A DNA stretch of 64,000 nt from Streptomyces sp. NRRL S-340 (GCF_000720185.1 NZ_JOIY01000031.1:45538-109537); one strand, 5' to 3'; counted from the stretch's first letter, positions 54,163-62,431 are shown. The notes: a model not told the origin generated them from the sequence alone. Translations and numbers: made by a program.

Positions 54163-54738
54163 ATGGGCGACCACAAAGAACAGCCCCTTCGGGTGGGCGC
54201 GGCCGTGCGACGGCGGCGCCGGGCGCTGAACCTCACCCTCGCCGTCGTGGCCGGGCGCAGCGGCCTGTCGGTGCCCTTCCTGAGCCAGATCGAGAACGAC
54301 CGGGCCCGCCCCAGCAGAAGCTCCCTGGAGAAGGTCGCCGACGCGCTGCGCACCACCGCCGTGGAACTGCTGGCCGCGGCCGACCCCGCGTGCAGCGTCG
54401 ACGTGGTGCGCGCCGAGGTCCCCGAGACGGCCGGGCCGCAGGACGCGCCGCGGGTACGCGCCCTGGTGCGCGGCCACCACCAGCTGCACGCCTCCGAGTT
54501 CACCGGCGACCACGACGCGGGCCGCGAGTTCCAGCACCGCAACGACGAGCTGATGTACGTCGCCGACGGCGCGGTCGAGATCGAGGCGGAGGGCCGCGCC
54601 TACCGGCTCGTCCGCGGCGACACCATGTACCTGACCGGCGGGGTGCGCCACCGCTGGCGGGCCACCGTGCCGGAGACCCGGGTGATCGTGGTCGCGGTGG
54701 CCGAGCACATCGAGGCCGTCCAGGACCGCACGCGCTGA
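54163..54738 (+). CDS. XRE-family regulator with cupin domain
   Basis: A 191-residue regulator: an N-terminal XRE helix-turn-helix (about 10-65; VGAAVRRRRRALNLTLAVVA, GLSVPFLSQIENDRARPSRS) and a C-terminal cupin barrel (about 95-185; EFQHRNDELMYVADGAVEIE, GDTMYLTGGVRHRW) whose His and Glu residues could bind a metal or ligand. Start ATG at 54163 with AAGGAGGGAG upstream. Its stop overlaps the start of the next gene (TGATG), so the BtuF-like protein is probably made with it. Confidence 0.9.
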   Translation: MGDHKEQPLRVGAAVRRRRRALNLTLAVVAGRSGLSVPFLSQIENDRARPSRSSLEKVADALRTTAVELLAAADPACSVDVVRAEVPETAGPQDAPRVRALVRGHHQLHASEFTGDHDAGREFQHRNDELMYVADGAVEIEAEGRAYRLVRGDTMYLTGGVRHRWRATVPETRVIVVAVAEHIEAVQDRTR

Positions 54739-55460
54739 TGGCCCGGGTCGTCTCCCTGGTCCCCTCGCTCACCGAGGCCGTCGCCGTGACACTGCCCGGC
54801 GCCCTGGCCGGCGCCACCGACTGGTGCGCCCGCCCGGTCGGTCTGGACGTGGTGCGCGTCGGCGGCACCAAGAACCCGAGGACAGGCGAGATCGCCGCCC
54901 TCGCCCCCGACCTGGTGATCGCCAACGAGGAGGAGAACCGCGCGGCCGACCTCGACGCCCTGCGCGCCGCGGGTGTGGAGGTGCTGGTCACCGAGGTGCG
55001 CGACGTGCCGCAGGCCTTCCGGGAGCTGGCACGCGTCCTGGCGGCCTGCGGGGCTGTGGGCCGGCCGCGCTGGCTGGACGAGGCGGAGGCCGCCTGGTCG
55101 GCGCTGCCCGTGCCCGAACGCCGTACGACCGCCGTCGTCCCCGTGTGGCGCCGGCCCTGGATGGTGCTGGGCCGGGACACCTTCGCCGGGGACGTCCTGG
55201 CACGCCTCGGAGTCGACCACCTGTACGCCCGCCACGCCGAGCGGTACCCGCGCGTCCCGGTGGAGGAACTGCGGGCGGCGGCCCCGGACGTCGTCGTCCT
55301 GCCGGACGAGCCGTACCGCTTCACCGCCGCCGACGGTCCAAAGGCCTTCGCCGGCCTGCCCTGCGCACTGGTCAGCGGACGGCATCTGACCTGGTACGGA
55401 CCCTCCCTGGCCGAGGCTCCCCGGGTGCTGGGCGAGGCGCTGCGAGCGGCGCACCGCTGA
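54738..55460 (+). CDS. Cytosolic BtuF-like helical-backbone metal/cobalamin-binding protein
   Basis: A 240-residue protein with the TroA/BtuF fold of class III binding proteins: VSLVPSLTEAVAVTL, VRVGGTKNPRTGEIAALAPDLVIANEEENRA-type features (split here as VGGTKNPRTGEIAAL and DLVIANEEENR), EVLVTEVRDVPQAF and YARHAERYPRVPVEEL. There is no signal peptide or lipobox, and no permease nearby, so it must work inside the cell, perhaps as a sensor or carrier. It is translationally coupled to the XRE-cupin regulator by a TGATG overlap. The ligand is unknown. Confidence 0.85.
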   Translation: MARVVSLVPSLTEAVAVTLPGALAGATDWCARPVGLDVVRVGGTKNPRTGEIAALAPDLVIANEEENRAADLDALRAAGVEVLVTEVRDVPQAFRELARVLAACGAVGRPRWLDEAEAAWSALPVPERRTTAVVPVWRRPWMVLGRDTFAGDVLARLGVDHLYARHAERYPRVPVEELRAAAPDVVVLPDEPYRFTAADGPKAFAGLPCALVSGRHLTWYGPSLAEAPRVLGEALRAAHR

Positions 55461-55626
55461 CCGGACCCGCGCACGGCGCGCACGGCCGCGGCGGCCCCGG
55501 CCGGTGGGCGGCCCGGCGTACGCGGCCGGGGGAGCGTGGCGCAGGAGGGAAGCGGGCCGCGGGCGGGGCATGACGTGAGGTCCGCGCGGGCTCTTTGCCC
55601 CGCCCCGGGGTCTGTTCCCCTTGAGA

Positions 55627-55643
55627 CATAAGCTGGGCTTATG
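55627..55643. promoter_or_regulatory. Palindrome over the LysR-type gene start codon
   Basis: CATAAGC-TGG-GCTTATG is a perfect 7-bp inverted repeat whose last three bases are the ATG of the regulator gene. LysR proteins often bind T-N11-A sites of this form, so direct autoregulation is likely. Confidence 0.5.
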
Positions 55644-56594
55644 AGAAGGCCGGAGGTGGACGCAGCCAACGGCGCGGGGCGGCCGCCCGGGGCGGCGCCG
55701 CTGGCCCACCGGGTGCCGGACCTGGGCGCCCTCGAGCTGCTGCTGGCGGTGGCGCGGCTGGGCAGCCTGGGCGGGGCCGCCCGCGACCTGGGCATCACCC
55801 AGCCGGCGGCGAGCAGCCGGATCCGCTCCATGGAACGGCAGCTGGGGCTGGCGCTGGTGGACCGCTCGCCGCGCGGCTCACGGCTGACCGACGCGGGCGC
55901 GCTGGTCACCGACTGGGCGCGGCGGGTCGTCGAGGCGGCCGAGGCCTTCGACGCCGGCGCGCAGGCGCTGCGGGACCGGCGGGACTCGCGGCTGCGGGTG
56001 GCGGCGAGCATGACCATCGCCGAGTACCTGCTCCCCGGCTGGCTGATCGCGCTGCGCACGCGGCGCCCGGACACCGCCGTCTCGCTGCTCGCCGGGAACT
56101 CGGCGACGGTGGCCGAGCGGCTGCTGACGGGCGAGGCGGACCTCGGCTTCGTGGAGGGACTGTCGGTCCCCGCCGGGCTGGACTCCGTGGTGATCGCCCA
56201 CGACCGCCTGATCGTGGTGACCGCCCCCGCCCACCCGTGGGCCAGGAGACGGCGCCCGCTGGAGGCGGCGGAACTCGCGGCCACCCCACTGATCCTTCGG
56301 GAGACCGGCTCCGGGACCCGGCAGGTCCTGGACGCGGCGCTGGGCGGCCTGGCCCGGCCGCTGATCGAGCTGTCCTCGACGACGGCGGTGAAGGCGGCGG
56401 CGGTCAGCGGGGCGGGCCCGGCGGTGCTGAGCGAACTCGCCGTGGGCGACGAACTGTCCCTGCGCCGCCTGGTCACCGTTCCGGTCGAGGGGGTCGCCCT
56501 GCGGCGCGACCTGCGCGCGGTCTGGCCCACGGGTCACCGCCCCACGGGCCCGGCCCGTGACCTGCTGTCCCTGACCCGCTCCGAGACGGGCTGA
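55641..56594 (+). CDS. LysR-family transcriptional regulator
   Basis: A 317-residue regulator. The N-terminal helix-turn-helix (about 27-85; LELLLAVARLGSLGGAARDL, GITQPAASSRIRSMERQLGL) is followed by a type-2 periplasmic-binding effector domain (LRVAASMTIAEYLLPGWLIA, GEADLGFVEG, LILRETGSGTRQVLD). In Streptomyces such genes are usually next to a transporter gene that they control; no such partner is seen on either side here. The ATG at 55641 lies inside a perfect palindrome. Confidence 0.92.
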   Translation: MRRPEVDAANGAGRPPGAAPLAHRVPDLGALELLLAVARLGSLGGAARDLGITQPAASSRIRSMERQLGLALVDRSPRGSRLTDAGALVTDWARRVVEAAEAFDAGAQALRDRRDSRLRVAASMTIAEYLLPGWLIALRTRRPDTAVSLLAGNSATVAERLLTGEADLGFVEGLSVPAGLDSVVIAHDRLIVVTAPAHPWARRRRPLEAAELAATPLILRETGSGTRQVLDAALGGLARPLIELSSTTAVKAAAVSGAGPAVLSELAVGDELSLRRLVTVPVEGVALRRDLRAVWPTGHRPTGPARDLLSLTRSETG

Positions 56595-56661
56595 GAACCG
56601 CTGGATCACCCGGACGCGGCCGGAGGCCGTCCCCGGTCCCGGCCGTTCCCGCGAGGCTGCC

Positions 56662-56792
56662 CGCGTGTGTGGTGCATGCGGTGCGGGCGGTCCGGTCTCG
56701 CGTGTGCAGTGCACGCGGGTCACGCGCTCCGGCCTCGCGTGTGCAGTGCACGCGGGGCGTTCGGTCCCGGCCGCGTGAGCGGTGCACGCGGG
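56662..56792. repeat. 37-bp tandem repeat, four copies, each with a palindrome
   Basis: The core CGCGTGTGCAGTGCACGCGG begins at 56662, 56699, 56736 and 56772, so the period is 37, 37 and 36 bp. The middle two copies are identical over the core; the outer ones carry a few changes. Each core is an imperfect inverted repeat (CGCGTG...CACGCG). The 37-bp period breaks any reading frame, so it is not coding. It lies between the convergent LysR and amidotransferase-like genes. Confidence 0.8.
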
Positions 56793-56851
56793 GGTGCACG
56801 CGGTTCGCGCGGTCCTCCCGGCCGTTCGCGCCGTGCGGTGCGGTGGGCGGT

Positions 56852-57661
56852 TCAGGCCGTTCGCACCGGTCCGGCCGGGTGCGCGGTCGCCGCCTCGACC
56901 AGGGCCCGCATCACCCGTACGTCCTCGCCCATCTCGGGGTGCCACTGCACCCCGAGGACCCAGTGGGCGGCGGGCGAGGGCTCGACCGCCTCGACCGTGC
57001 CGTCCGGCGCGTGGGCCGAGGCGAGGAGACCGCTGCCGAGGCGGTCGACGGCCTGGTGGTGGTAGGCGGGGACGGACGCCGTCTCCGGGACGGCCGCCGC
57101 GTACCGGGTGCCGGGCACCGGAGTGACCGGGTGGGTGCCGAAGACCCCGACCGTCCCGGCGTGCCCGTCCAGGTGCTGGACCAGGGTGCCGCCCAGCGCG
57201 ACGTTCAGCAGCTGCATGCCCCGGCAGATGCCCAGCAGTGGCACCCGGGCGGCCAGCGCGGCCTCGATCAGGGCGAGTTCCCAGGCGTCCCGGGCCCGGG
57301 CGGGCGGTCCCGTACGCGGGTCCGGCTCGGCTCCGTAGCGCACCGGTTCCACGTCAGGGCCGCCCGCGATGACCAGCCCGTCCAGCCGGGCCACGGTCGC
57401 CGCCGCCCGCCGCGGCGCGTCCGGCGGCAGCAGTGCGGCGAGCCCGCCCGCCCGCTGCACCAGCCGAGGGTAACCGGCGGGCAGCAACGCCGCCTCCAGT
57501 TCCCACACGCCCCACCGTGCCCCGGACTCCAGATAGGTGCTGACGCCGATCAGCGGCCGCCCGGGACCGGCCACGTCCGCCGTGTCCGCCGTGTCGGCCG
57601 TGTCCGTCATGCCTGTCGCGTCCGTCGAGTCGGCAGCGTCCGTCGTCTCCGCCGCGGCCAT
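56852..57661 (-). CDS. Gamma-glutamyl hydrolase, class I glutamine amidotransferase-like (PuuD type)
   Basis: A 269-residue enzyme of the peptidase C26 family, which cleaves gamma-glutamyl bonds such as gamma-glutamyl-GABA. The nucleophile is in LLGICRGMQLLN and the catalytic His/Glu in GVQWHPEMGE; IAGGPDVEPVRYG is also typical. The N-terminal 40 residues are Asp/Thr/Ala-rich with a TAD repeat. Start is ATG at 57661 with GGGAGGG 9 nt upstream. It follows the GntR gene on the same strand and probably reverses or processes products of the adjacent GlnA4-type synthetase. Confidence 0.92.
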   Translation of the reverse strand: MAAAETTDAADSTDATGMTDTADTADTADVAGPGRPLIGVSTYLESGARWGVWELEAALLPAGYPRLVQRAGGLAALLPPDAPRRAAATVARLDGLVIAGGPDVEPVRYGAEPDPRTGPPARARDAWELALIEAALAARVPLLGICRGMQLLNVALGGTLVQHLDGHAGTVGVFGTHPVTPVPGTRYAAAVPETASVPAYHHQAVDRLGSGLLASAHAPDGTVEAVEPSPAAHWVLGVQWHPEMGEDVRVMRALVEAATAHPAGPVRTA

Positions 57662-57803
57662 CCGGCCCTCCCGGTCCTCGCTCGCAATGGTGTACGCCGA
57701 TACCTCTGCCGATGCCGCTCCAGGCGGCCCTTGGCACGCCTCTCGCGCGGCTCTTCGCAAGGTTCTTGTCGCGGCTTCTTCACGGGGATCTTCCCGGGGC
57801 TCC

Positions 57804-58544
57804 TCACGTCAGGAAACCCCGCAGCAGCGCCGCCGTCCCCGCGCAGTGCTCGCGCATCGTCTCCCGCGCGCCGTCCGAGTCCCCCTCCAGCACCGCCGTC
57901 ACCAGCGCCGCGTGCTGCCGCTGCGAGTGCTCCAGGTTGCGCACCAGCAGGGGTATGCAGTCGAGCAGGTCGTTCACCGCGGCGCGGACCGCCGCGTACT
58001 GCCCGGTCAGCGTCGGGGAGCCGCACGACTCGGCGAGGGTCAGGTGCAGCAGCGTGTCCCGGCGCCGGTAGTCCGCGGGCGGCGCGTCGCGCGTGTGCTC
58101 CAGCGCCTCGCGCAGCCGCCGCGCCTGCCCGTCCGTCAGCCCCTGCGCCGCGCACAGGCCGGCCGCCCCCACCTCCAGCACCTCGCGGAAGCGCAGTACG
58201 TCGTCGATGTCGACGCCGGCGAGCCGGCGCCGCAGCTCGTCCCCGCCGCCTCCGTCCGCACGCGGGCGCACGAACGTACCGCCGTAGCGCCCCCGCCGCG
58301 CCTCCACGAGACCCTGGTCCTGGAGCACCTTCAGCACCTCACGCAGCGTCACCCGGCTGATCCCCAGCCGCTGGGCCAGCTCGCGCTCGGCGGGCAGCCG
58401 CTCACCCGCCGGGACCAGGCCGAGCCGCACCACCTGGAGGATCTGCTCCAGCGCCTCCTCGAAGCCGTTGCCCGCGCGCACCGGCCGCAGCACCGCCGAG
58501 AGCCGGTCCCCGGCCGCCCCCGCCGGCCCCGTGTCCCGAGCCAT
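57804..58544 (-). CDS. GntR/FadR-type regulator of the glnA4 cluster
   Basis: A 246-residue FCD-type regulator: winged helix (about 30-95; QVVRLGLVPAGERLPAEREL, AQRLGISRVTLREVLKVLQD) and an all-helical FCD domain (FREVLEVGAAGLCAAQGLTD, DTLLHLTLAESCG, HAALVTAVLEGD). It is divergent from the glnA4-like gene and likely controls it. I choose ATG 58544, since AAGGGGG lies upstream and a TAAGGT -10 box directly precedes the alternative ATG at 58583. A related regulator (EpuRII) is known to me from the S. coelicolor ethanolamine/polyamine system. Confidence 0.85.
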   Translation of the reverse strand: MARDTGPAGAAGDRLSAVLRPVRAGNGFEEALEQILQVVRLGLVPAGERLPAERELAQRLGISRVTLREVLKVLQDQGLVEARRGRYGGTFVRPRADGGGGDELRRRLAGVDIDDVLRFREVLEVGAAGLCAAQGLTDGQARRLREALEHTRDAPPADYRRRDTLLHLTLAESCGSPTLTGQYAAVRAAVNDLLDCIPLLVRNLEHSQRQHAALVTAVLEGDSDGARETMREHCAGTAALLRGFLT

Positions 58545-58691
58545 CCGGCCGCGCCCCCTTCCCAGACAATGGTTCTCGGTCATACCTTATGGCTCCCGGC
58601 ACCGGCCCACGAGGCCGGGCACGGACGCCGGGCCGAGACGCCGAACAGGCACGTACGCCGAGGACGCCGACGCAGCCGAGGAGGCTCGCCC
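58545..58691. promoter_or_regulatory. Divergent promoter region of the glnA4 cluster
   Basis: 147 bp. On the minus strand TAAGGT (58589-58584) is a -10 box for the regulator; GGTCATACC (58578-58586), an inverted repeat of the kind bound by FadR-type proteins, overlaps it. GAGGAGG (58678-58684) is the ribosome site of the glnA4-like gene. Confidence 0.45.
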
Positions 58692-60056
58692 GTGGCAGAC
58701 CGCACACCCCCGCTCACCGTCGAGGAACTGCGGGCAGGCGTCGCGAGCGGAGAGATCGACACCGTCGTCCTGGCCTTCCCCGACATGCAGGGACGGCTCC
58801 AGGGCAAGCGCTTCGCCGCCCGCTTCTTCCTCGACGAGGTCCTGCGGCACGGCACCGAGGGCTGTTCCTACCTCCTCGCCGTCGACACCGACATGAACAC
58901 CGTCGACGGCTACGCCATGTCCTCCTGGGACCGCGGCTACGGCGACTTCGCCATGCACCCCGACCTCGGCACCCTGCGCCGCCTGCCCTGGCACCCGGGC
59001 ACCGCCCTGGCCGTCGCCGACCTCGCCTGGAACGACGGCTCCCCGGTGGTGGCGGCACCCCGGCAGATCCTGCGCCGCCAGCTCGCCCGCCTCGCCGAAC
59101 ACGGCTGGACGGCCCAGGTCGGCACCGAGCTGGAGTTCATCGTCTTCCAGGACACCTACGAACAGGCCTGGGACACCGGCTACCGCGGGCTCACCCCGGC
59201 CAACCGGTACAACATCGACTACTCGATCCTCGGCACCGGCCGTATCGAGCCCCTGCTGCGCCGCCTGCGCAACGACATGGCCGGCGCCGGCCTCACCGTC
59301 GAGTCGGCCAAGGGCGAGTGCAACCCCGGCCAGCACGAGATCGCCTTCCGCTACGACGAGGCCCTCGTCACCTGCGACCAGCACGCCGTCTACAAGACCG
59401 GCGCCAAGGAGATCGCCTCCCAGGAGGGCGTCTCGCTCACCTTCATGGCCAAGTACAACGAACGCGAGGGCAACTCCTGCCACATCCACCTCTCGCTCTG
59501 CGACGCCGACGGCACCAACGTCATGGCCGGTGACCGGCCGGGGGAGATGTCCGAGGTCATGCGGTACTTCCTGGCCGGACAGCTCGCCGCGCTGCGCGAC
59601 TTCTCGCTGCTCCACGCGCCGGGCATCAACTCCTACAAGCGGTTCCAGCCCGGTTCCTTCGCCCCGACCGCCGTCGCCTGGGGCCACGACAACCGCACCT
59701 GCGCGCTGCGCGTCGTCGGCCACGGCCGCTCCCTGCGCTTCGAGAACCGGCTGCCCGGCGGCGACGTCAACCCGTACCTGGCCGTCGCCGGACTGGTCGC
59801 GGCCGGGCTGTACGGCGTCGAGCAGCGCCTGCCCCTGCCCGAGCCGTGCCCGGGCAACGCGTACACCGCCGGCCACGAGCACGTGCCCACGACCCGGCGC
59901 GAGGCCGCCGAGCTGTGGGAGAACAGCCCGATCGCCAAGGCCGCCTTCGGCGACGAGGTCGTCGCGCACTACCGCAACATGGCGCGCGTCGAACTCGACG
60001 CGTTCGACGCCGCGGTCACCGACTGGGAGCTGCGCCGCTCCTTCGAACGCATGTGA
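58692..60056 (+). CDS. glnA4: Gamma-glutamyl ligase, glutamine-synthetase-like (GlnA4 type)
   Basis: A 454-residue member of the glutamine synthetase fold. It has the beta-grasp N-terminus (VLAFPDMQGRLQGKRF), AKGECNPGQHEIAFRY, MAKYNEREGNSCHIHLSL with the metal-binding His, and SYKRFQPGSFAPTAVAWGHD with NRTCALRV. The sequence after the metal site differs from true ammonia-using GSI. By its neighbours and gene order it corresponds to SCO1613 (GlnA4), reported to make gamma-glutamylethanolamide. Start GTG at 58692 with GAGGAGG 7 nt upstream. The aldehyde dehydrogenase gene starts 12 bp after its stop. Confidence 0.92.
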   Translation: MADRTPPLTVEELRAGVASGEIDTVVLAFPDMQGRLQGKRFAARFFLDEVLRHGTEGCSYLLAVDTDMNTVDGYAMSSWDRGYGDFAMHPDLGTLRRLPWHPGTALAVADLAWNDGSPVVAAPRQILRRQLARLAEHGWTAQVGTELEFIVFQDTYEQAWDTGYRGLTPANRYNIDYSILGTGRIEPLLRRLRNDMAGAGLTVESAKGECNPGQHEIAFRYDEALVTCDQHAVYKTGAKEIASQEGVSLTFMAKYNEREGNSCHIHLSLCDADGTNVMAGDRPGEMSEVMRYFLAGQLAALRDFSLLHAPGINSYKRFQPGSFAPTAVAWGHDNRTCALRVVGHGRSLRFENRLPGGDVNPYLAVAGLVAAGLYGVEQRLPLPEPCPGNAYTAGHEHVPTTRREAAELWENSPIAKAAFGDEVVAHYRNMARVELDAFDAAVTDWELRRSFERM

Positions 60057-60067
60057 GAGGCCCCGCC

Positions 60068-61459
60068 GTGCCGAACGAGCCCGAGCCCGGGGACGAGCAC
60101 GAACTGCTCGTCCTGAACCCCGCCACCGAAGAGACCGTGGCCACCGTCCCCGCCGCCGGCGCGGCCGACGTCGACCGCGCCGTCACCCGCGCGGCCCGGG
60201 CCCAGCAGGCCTGGGCGGCCGCCGCCCCCGCCGACCGGGCCCGCCTGCTGCGCCGCTTCGCCGACGTCGTCGACAGCCACCTCGAGGAACTGGCCCAGCT
60301 GGAGGTCCGCGAGGCCGGCCATCTCGTCGGCGACGCCCGCTGGGAGGCCGGCAACGCCCGCGACCTGCTGCTGTACGCGGCCGGCGGTGCCGAACGGCTG
60401 CTCGGCCGGCAGATCCCGGCCCCCGGCGGCTGGGACGTCACCTTCCTCGAACCGCTCGGTGTCGTCGGCGTCATCGCCCCGTGGAACTTCCCCATGCCGA
60501 TCGCCGCCTGGGGCTCCTTCCCGGCCCTCGCCTCCGGCAACGCGGTCCTGCTCAAACCGGCCGAGACCACCCCGCTCACCGCGCTGCGCCTGGCCGAGCT
60601 GGGCCTTCAGGCCGGCCTGCCCGAGCACCTCTTCCAGGTACTGCCGGGCCACGGCCGCACCGCGGGCCGCGCCCTGACCGACCACCCCGGCGTCGCGAAG
60701 ATCGTCTTCACCGGCTCCACCCGGACCGGCCGCGAGATCATGGAACGCTGCGCCCGCAACCTCAAGCCGGTCACCCTCGAACTGGGCGGCAAGAGCCCGA
60801 ACATCGTCTTCGCGGACGCCGACCTCAAGGCCGCCGCCGACCCGTTCTCCTTCCTGGACAACGCCGGCCAGGACTGCTGCGCCCGCACCCGCGTCCTCGT
60901 CCAGGAATCCGTGTACGACGAGGTCGAGGCGCTGCTCGCCGAGGCCCTGGCCGCCGTCGTGGTCGGCGACCCGGCCGACCAGAAGACCCGTATGGGCCCG
61001 CTGATCTCCCGCCGGCAACGCGACCGCGTACGGTCCTACGTCCGCCCGGAGGCACCGGCCCTGCGCGGCACCGCGCCCGACGGGCCCGGTTTCTGGTTCC
61101 CGCCGACCGTGCTCACCGGGGAGCGGCCGGACTCCGCCGCCGCCCGCGAGGAGATCTTCGGGCCCGTGGCCGTCCTGCTGCCCTTCACCGACGAGCAGGA
61201 CGCGGTCCGCCTCGCGAACGACACGCCCTACGGCCTGTCCGGCTCCGTCTGGACCCGGGACGTGGGCCGCGCCCTGCGCGTCGCCCAGGCCGTCCGGGCC
61301 GGGAACCTGTCCGTCAACTCGCACGCCAGCGTCCGCTACTGGACCCCGTTCGGCGGGGCCAAGCAGTCCGGGATCGGCCGCGAACTCGGTCCCGACGCCC
61401 TGACCGCCTTCACCGAGACCAAGAACGTCTTCATCAGCACGGAGGGGCCCGCCCAGTGA
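60068..61459 (+). CDS. Aldehyde dehydrogenase, NAD(P)-dependent
   Basis: A 463-residue ALDH-superfamily enzyme. NAD-binding FTGSTRTGREIM, active-site Glu in LELGGKSPNIVF, and catalytic Cys in NAGQDCCARTRV (about 273-284) are present, with the C-terminal EIFGPVAVL and FGGAKQSGIGRELG. In this cluster it probably oxidises a gamma-glutamyl aldehyde derived from the GlnA4 product. GTG at 60068 has GAGAGG upstream. Its stop overlaps the start of the SDR gene (GTGA at 61456-61459). Confidence 0.94.
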   Translation: MPNEPEPGDEHELLVLNPATEETVATVPAAGAADVDRAVTRAARAQQAWAAAAPADRARLLRRFADVVDSHLEELAQLEVREAGHLVGDARWEAGNARDLLLYAAGGAERLLGRQIPAPGGWDVTFLEPLGVVGVIAPWNFPMPIAAWGSFPALASGNAVLLKPAETTPLTALRLAELGLQAGLPEHLFQVLPGHGRTAGRALTDHPGVAKIVFTGSTRTGREIMERCARNLKPVTLELGGKSPNIVFADADLKAAADPFSFLDNAGQDCCARTRVLVQESVYDEVEALLAEALAAVVVGDPADQKTRMGPLISRRQRDRVRSYVRPEAPALRGTAPDGPGFWFPPTVLTGERPDSAAAREEIFGPVAVLLPFTDEQDAVRLANDTPYGLSGSVWTRDVGRALRVAQAVRAGNLSVNSHASVRYWTPFGGAKQSGIGRELGPDALTAFTETKNVFISTEGPAQ

Positions 61460-62352
61460 CCGCAGAGACAGGGACCGGAGAGACGGCGACCGCAGAGACA
61501 GGGACCCGCGCCACGGCGACCGAAGGGACAGCGGCTGACATGGCAGCCACCGCACGGACCGGGCCCGAAGGGGCACCCGCGGCCGTCTGCCGCCGCCTGG
61601 CCGGCCGGACCGCCGTCGTCACCGGCGCGGGCAGCGGCATCGGCCTCGCCGCCGCGCGCCGCCTCGCCGCGGAGGGCGCGCACGTCGTCTGCGGCGACAT
61701 CGACGAGAGGAGCGGCAAGGCGGCGGCCGAGGAGATGGGCGGCCTGTTCGTCCGGACCGACGTCACCGATCCCGGCCAGGTCGAGGCGCTGTTCCGGGCC
61801 GCGTACGACACCTACGGCAGCGTCGACGTGGCCTTCAACAACGCCGGCATCTCGCCGCCCGAGGACGACTCCATCCTGGAGACCGGCCTGGAGGCCTGGA
61901 AACGCGTCCAGGACGTCAACCTCACCTCCGTCTACCTGTGCTGCAAGGCGGCCCTGCCCTACATGCGGCGCCAGCGCCGCGGCTCCATCATCAACACCGC
62001 CTCCTTCGTGGCCCGCATGGGCGCGGCCACCTCCCAGATCTCCTACACCGCGTCCAAGGGCGGCGTGCTGGCCATGTCCCGCGAGCTGGGCGTGCAGTTC
62101 GCCCGCGAGGGCATCCGCGTCAACGCCCTGTGCCCGGGCCCGGTCAACACCCCGCTGCTCCAGGAGCTGTTCGCGAAGGACCCCGAGCGCGCGGCGCGCC
62201 GTCTCGTCCACATCCCCCTCGGGCGCTTCGCGGAGGCCGAGGAGATCGCCGCCGCCGTCGCCTTCCTCGCCAGCGACGACTCCTCCTTCGTCAACGCCAC
62301 GGACTTCCTGGTGGACGGCGGCATCTCGGGGGCGTACGTCACCCCGCTGTAG
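61456..62352 (+). CDS. Short-chain dehydrogenase/reductase with repetitive N-terminus
   Basis: A 298-residue classical SDR. TGAGSGIGLAAA binds the cofactor, NNAG follows, and the catalytic triad is Ser in INTASFV with Tyr-Lys in SYTASKGG; the fold ends LVDGGISGAYVTPL. The Asp in CGDIDER after beta-2 suggests NAD(H). The first 40 residues are Thr/Ala/Glu-rich and encoded by a 30-bp tandem repeat (61459-61488, 61489-61518), so the core begins at about residue 45. An internal ATG at 61540 could be an alternative start. It is coupled to the ALDH gene. Confidence 0.92.
   Translation: MTAETGTGETATAETGTRATATEGTAADMAATARTGPEGAPAAVCRRLAGRTAVVTGAGSGIGLAAARRLAAEGAHVVCGDIDERSGKAAAEEMGGLFVRTDVTDPGQVEALFRAAYDTYGSVDVAFNNAGISPPEDDSILETGLEAWKRVQDVNLTSVYLCCKAALPYMRRQRRGSIINTASFVARMGAATSQISYTASKGGVLAMSRELGVQFAREGIRVNALCPGPVNTPLLQELFAKDPERAARRLVHIPLGRFAEAEEIAAAVAFLASDDSSFVNATDFLVDGGISGAYVTPL
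61459..61518 (+). repeat. 30-bp tandem repeat in the SDR gene
   Basis: Two units of 30 bp share the first 18 bases (ACCGCAGAGACAGGGACC) and end in ACGGCG; a third, partial copy starts at 61519. The unit keeps the frame and encodes TAETGT-type residues. Confidence 0.75.
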
Positions 62353-62409
62353 GCACCTCTGCGGCCGCCCGGCGATCCCTCCTGAGTGCCCGGGGGCATG
62401 CTCCCACCT

Positions 62410-62431
62410 GGGCCGGAAGGGGCACCGGCCC
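62410..62431. terminator. Candidate terminator between SDR and deaminase genes
   Basis: GGGCCGG (62410-62416) and CCGGCCC (62425-62431) form a 7-bp stem with loop AAGGGGCA in the 110-bp gap between the convergent genes. Confidence 0.5.

Noticed and set aside
56662..56792. CRISPR array
   Set aside because: The units follow each other without unique spacers of constant length, the repeat is imperfect, and no cas gene is present.
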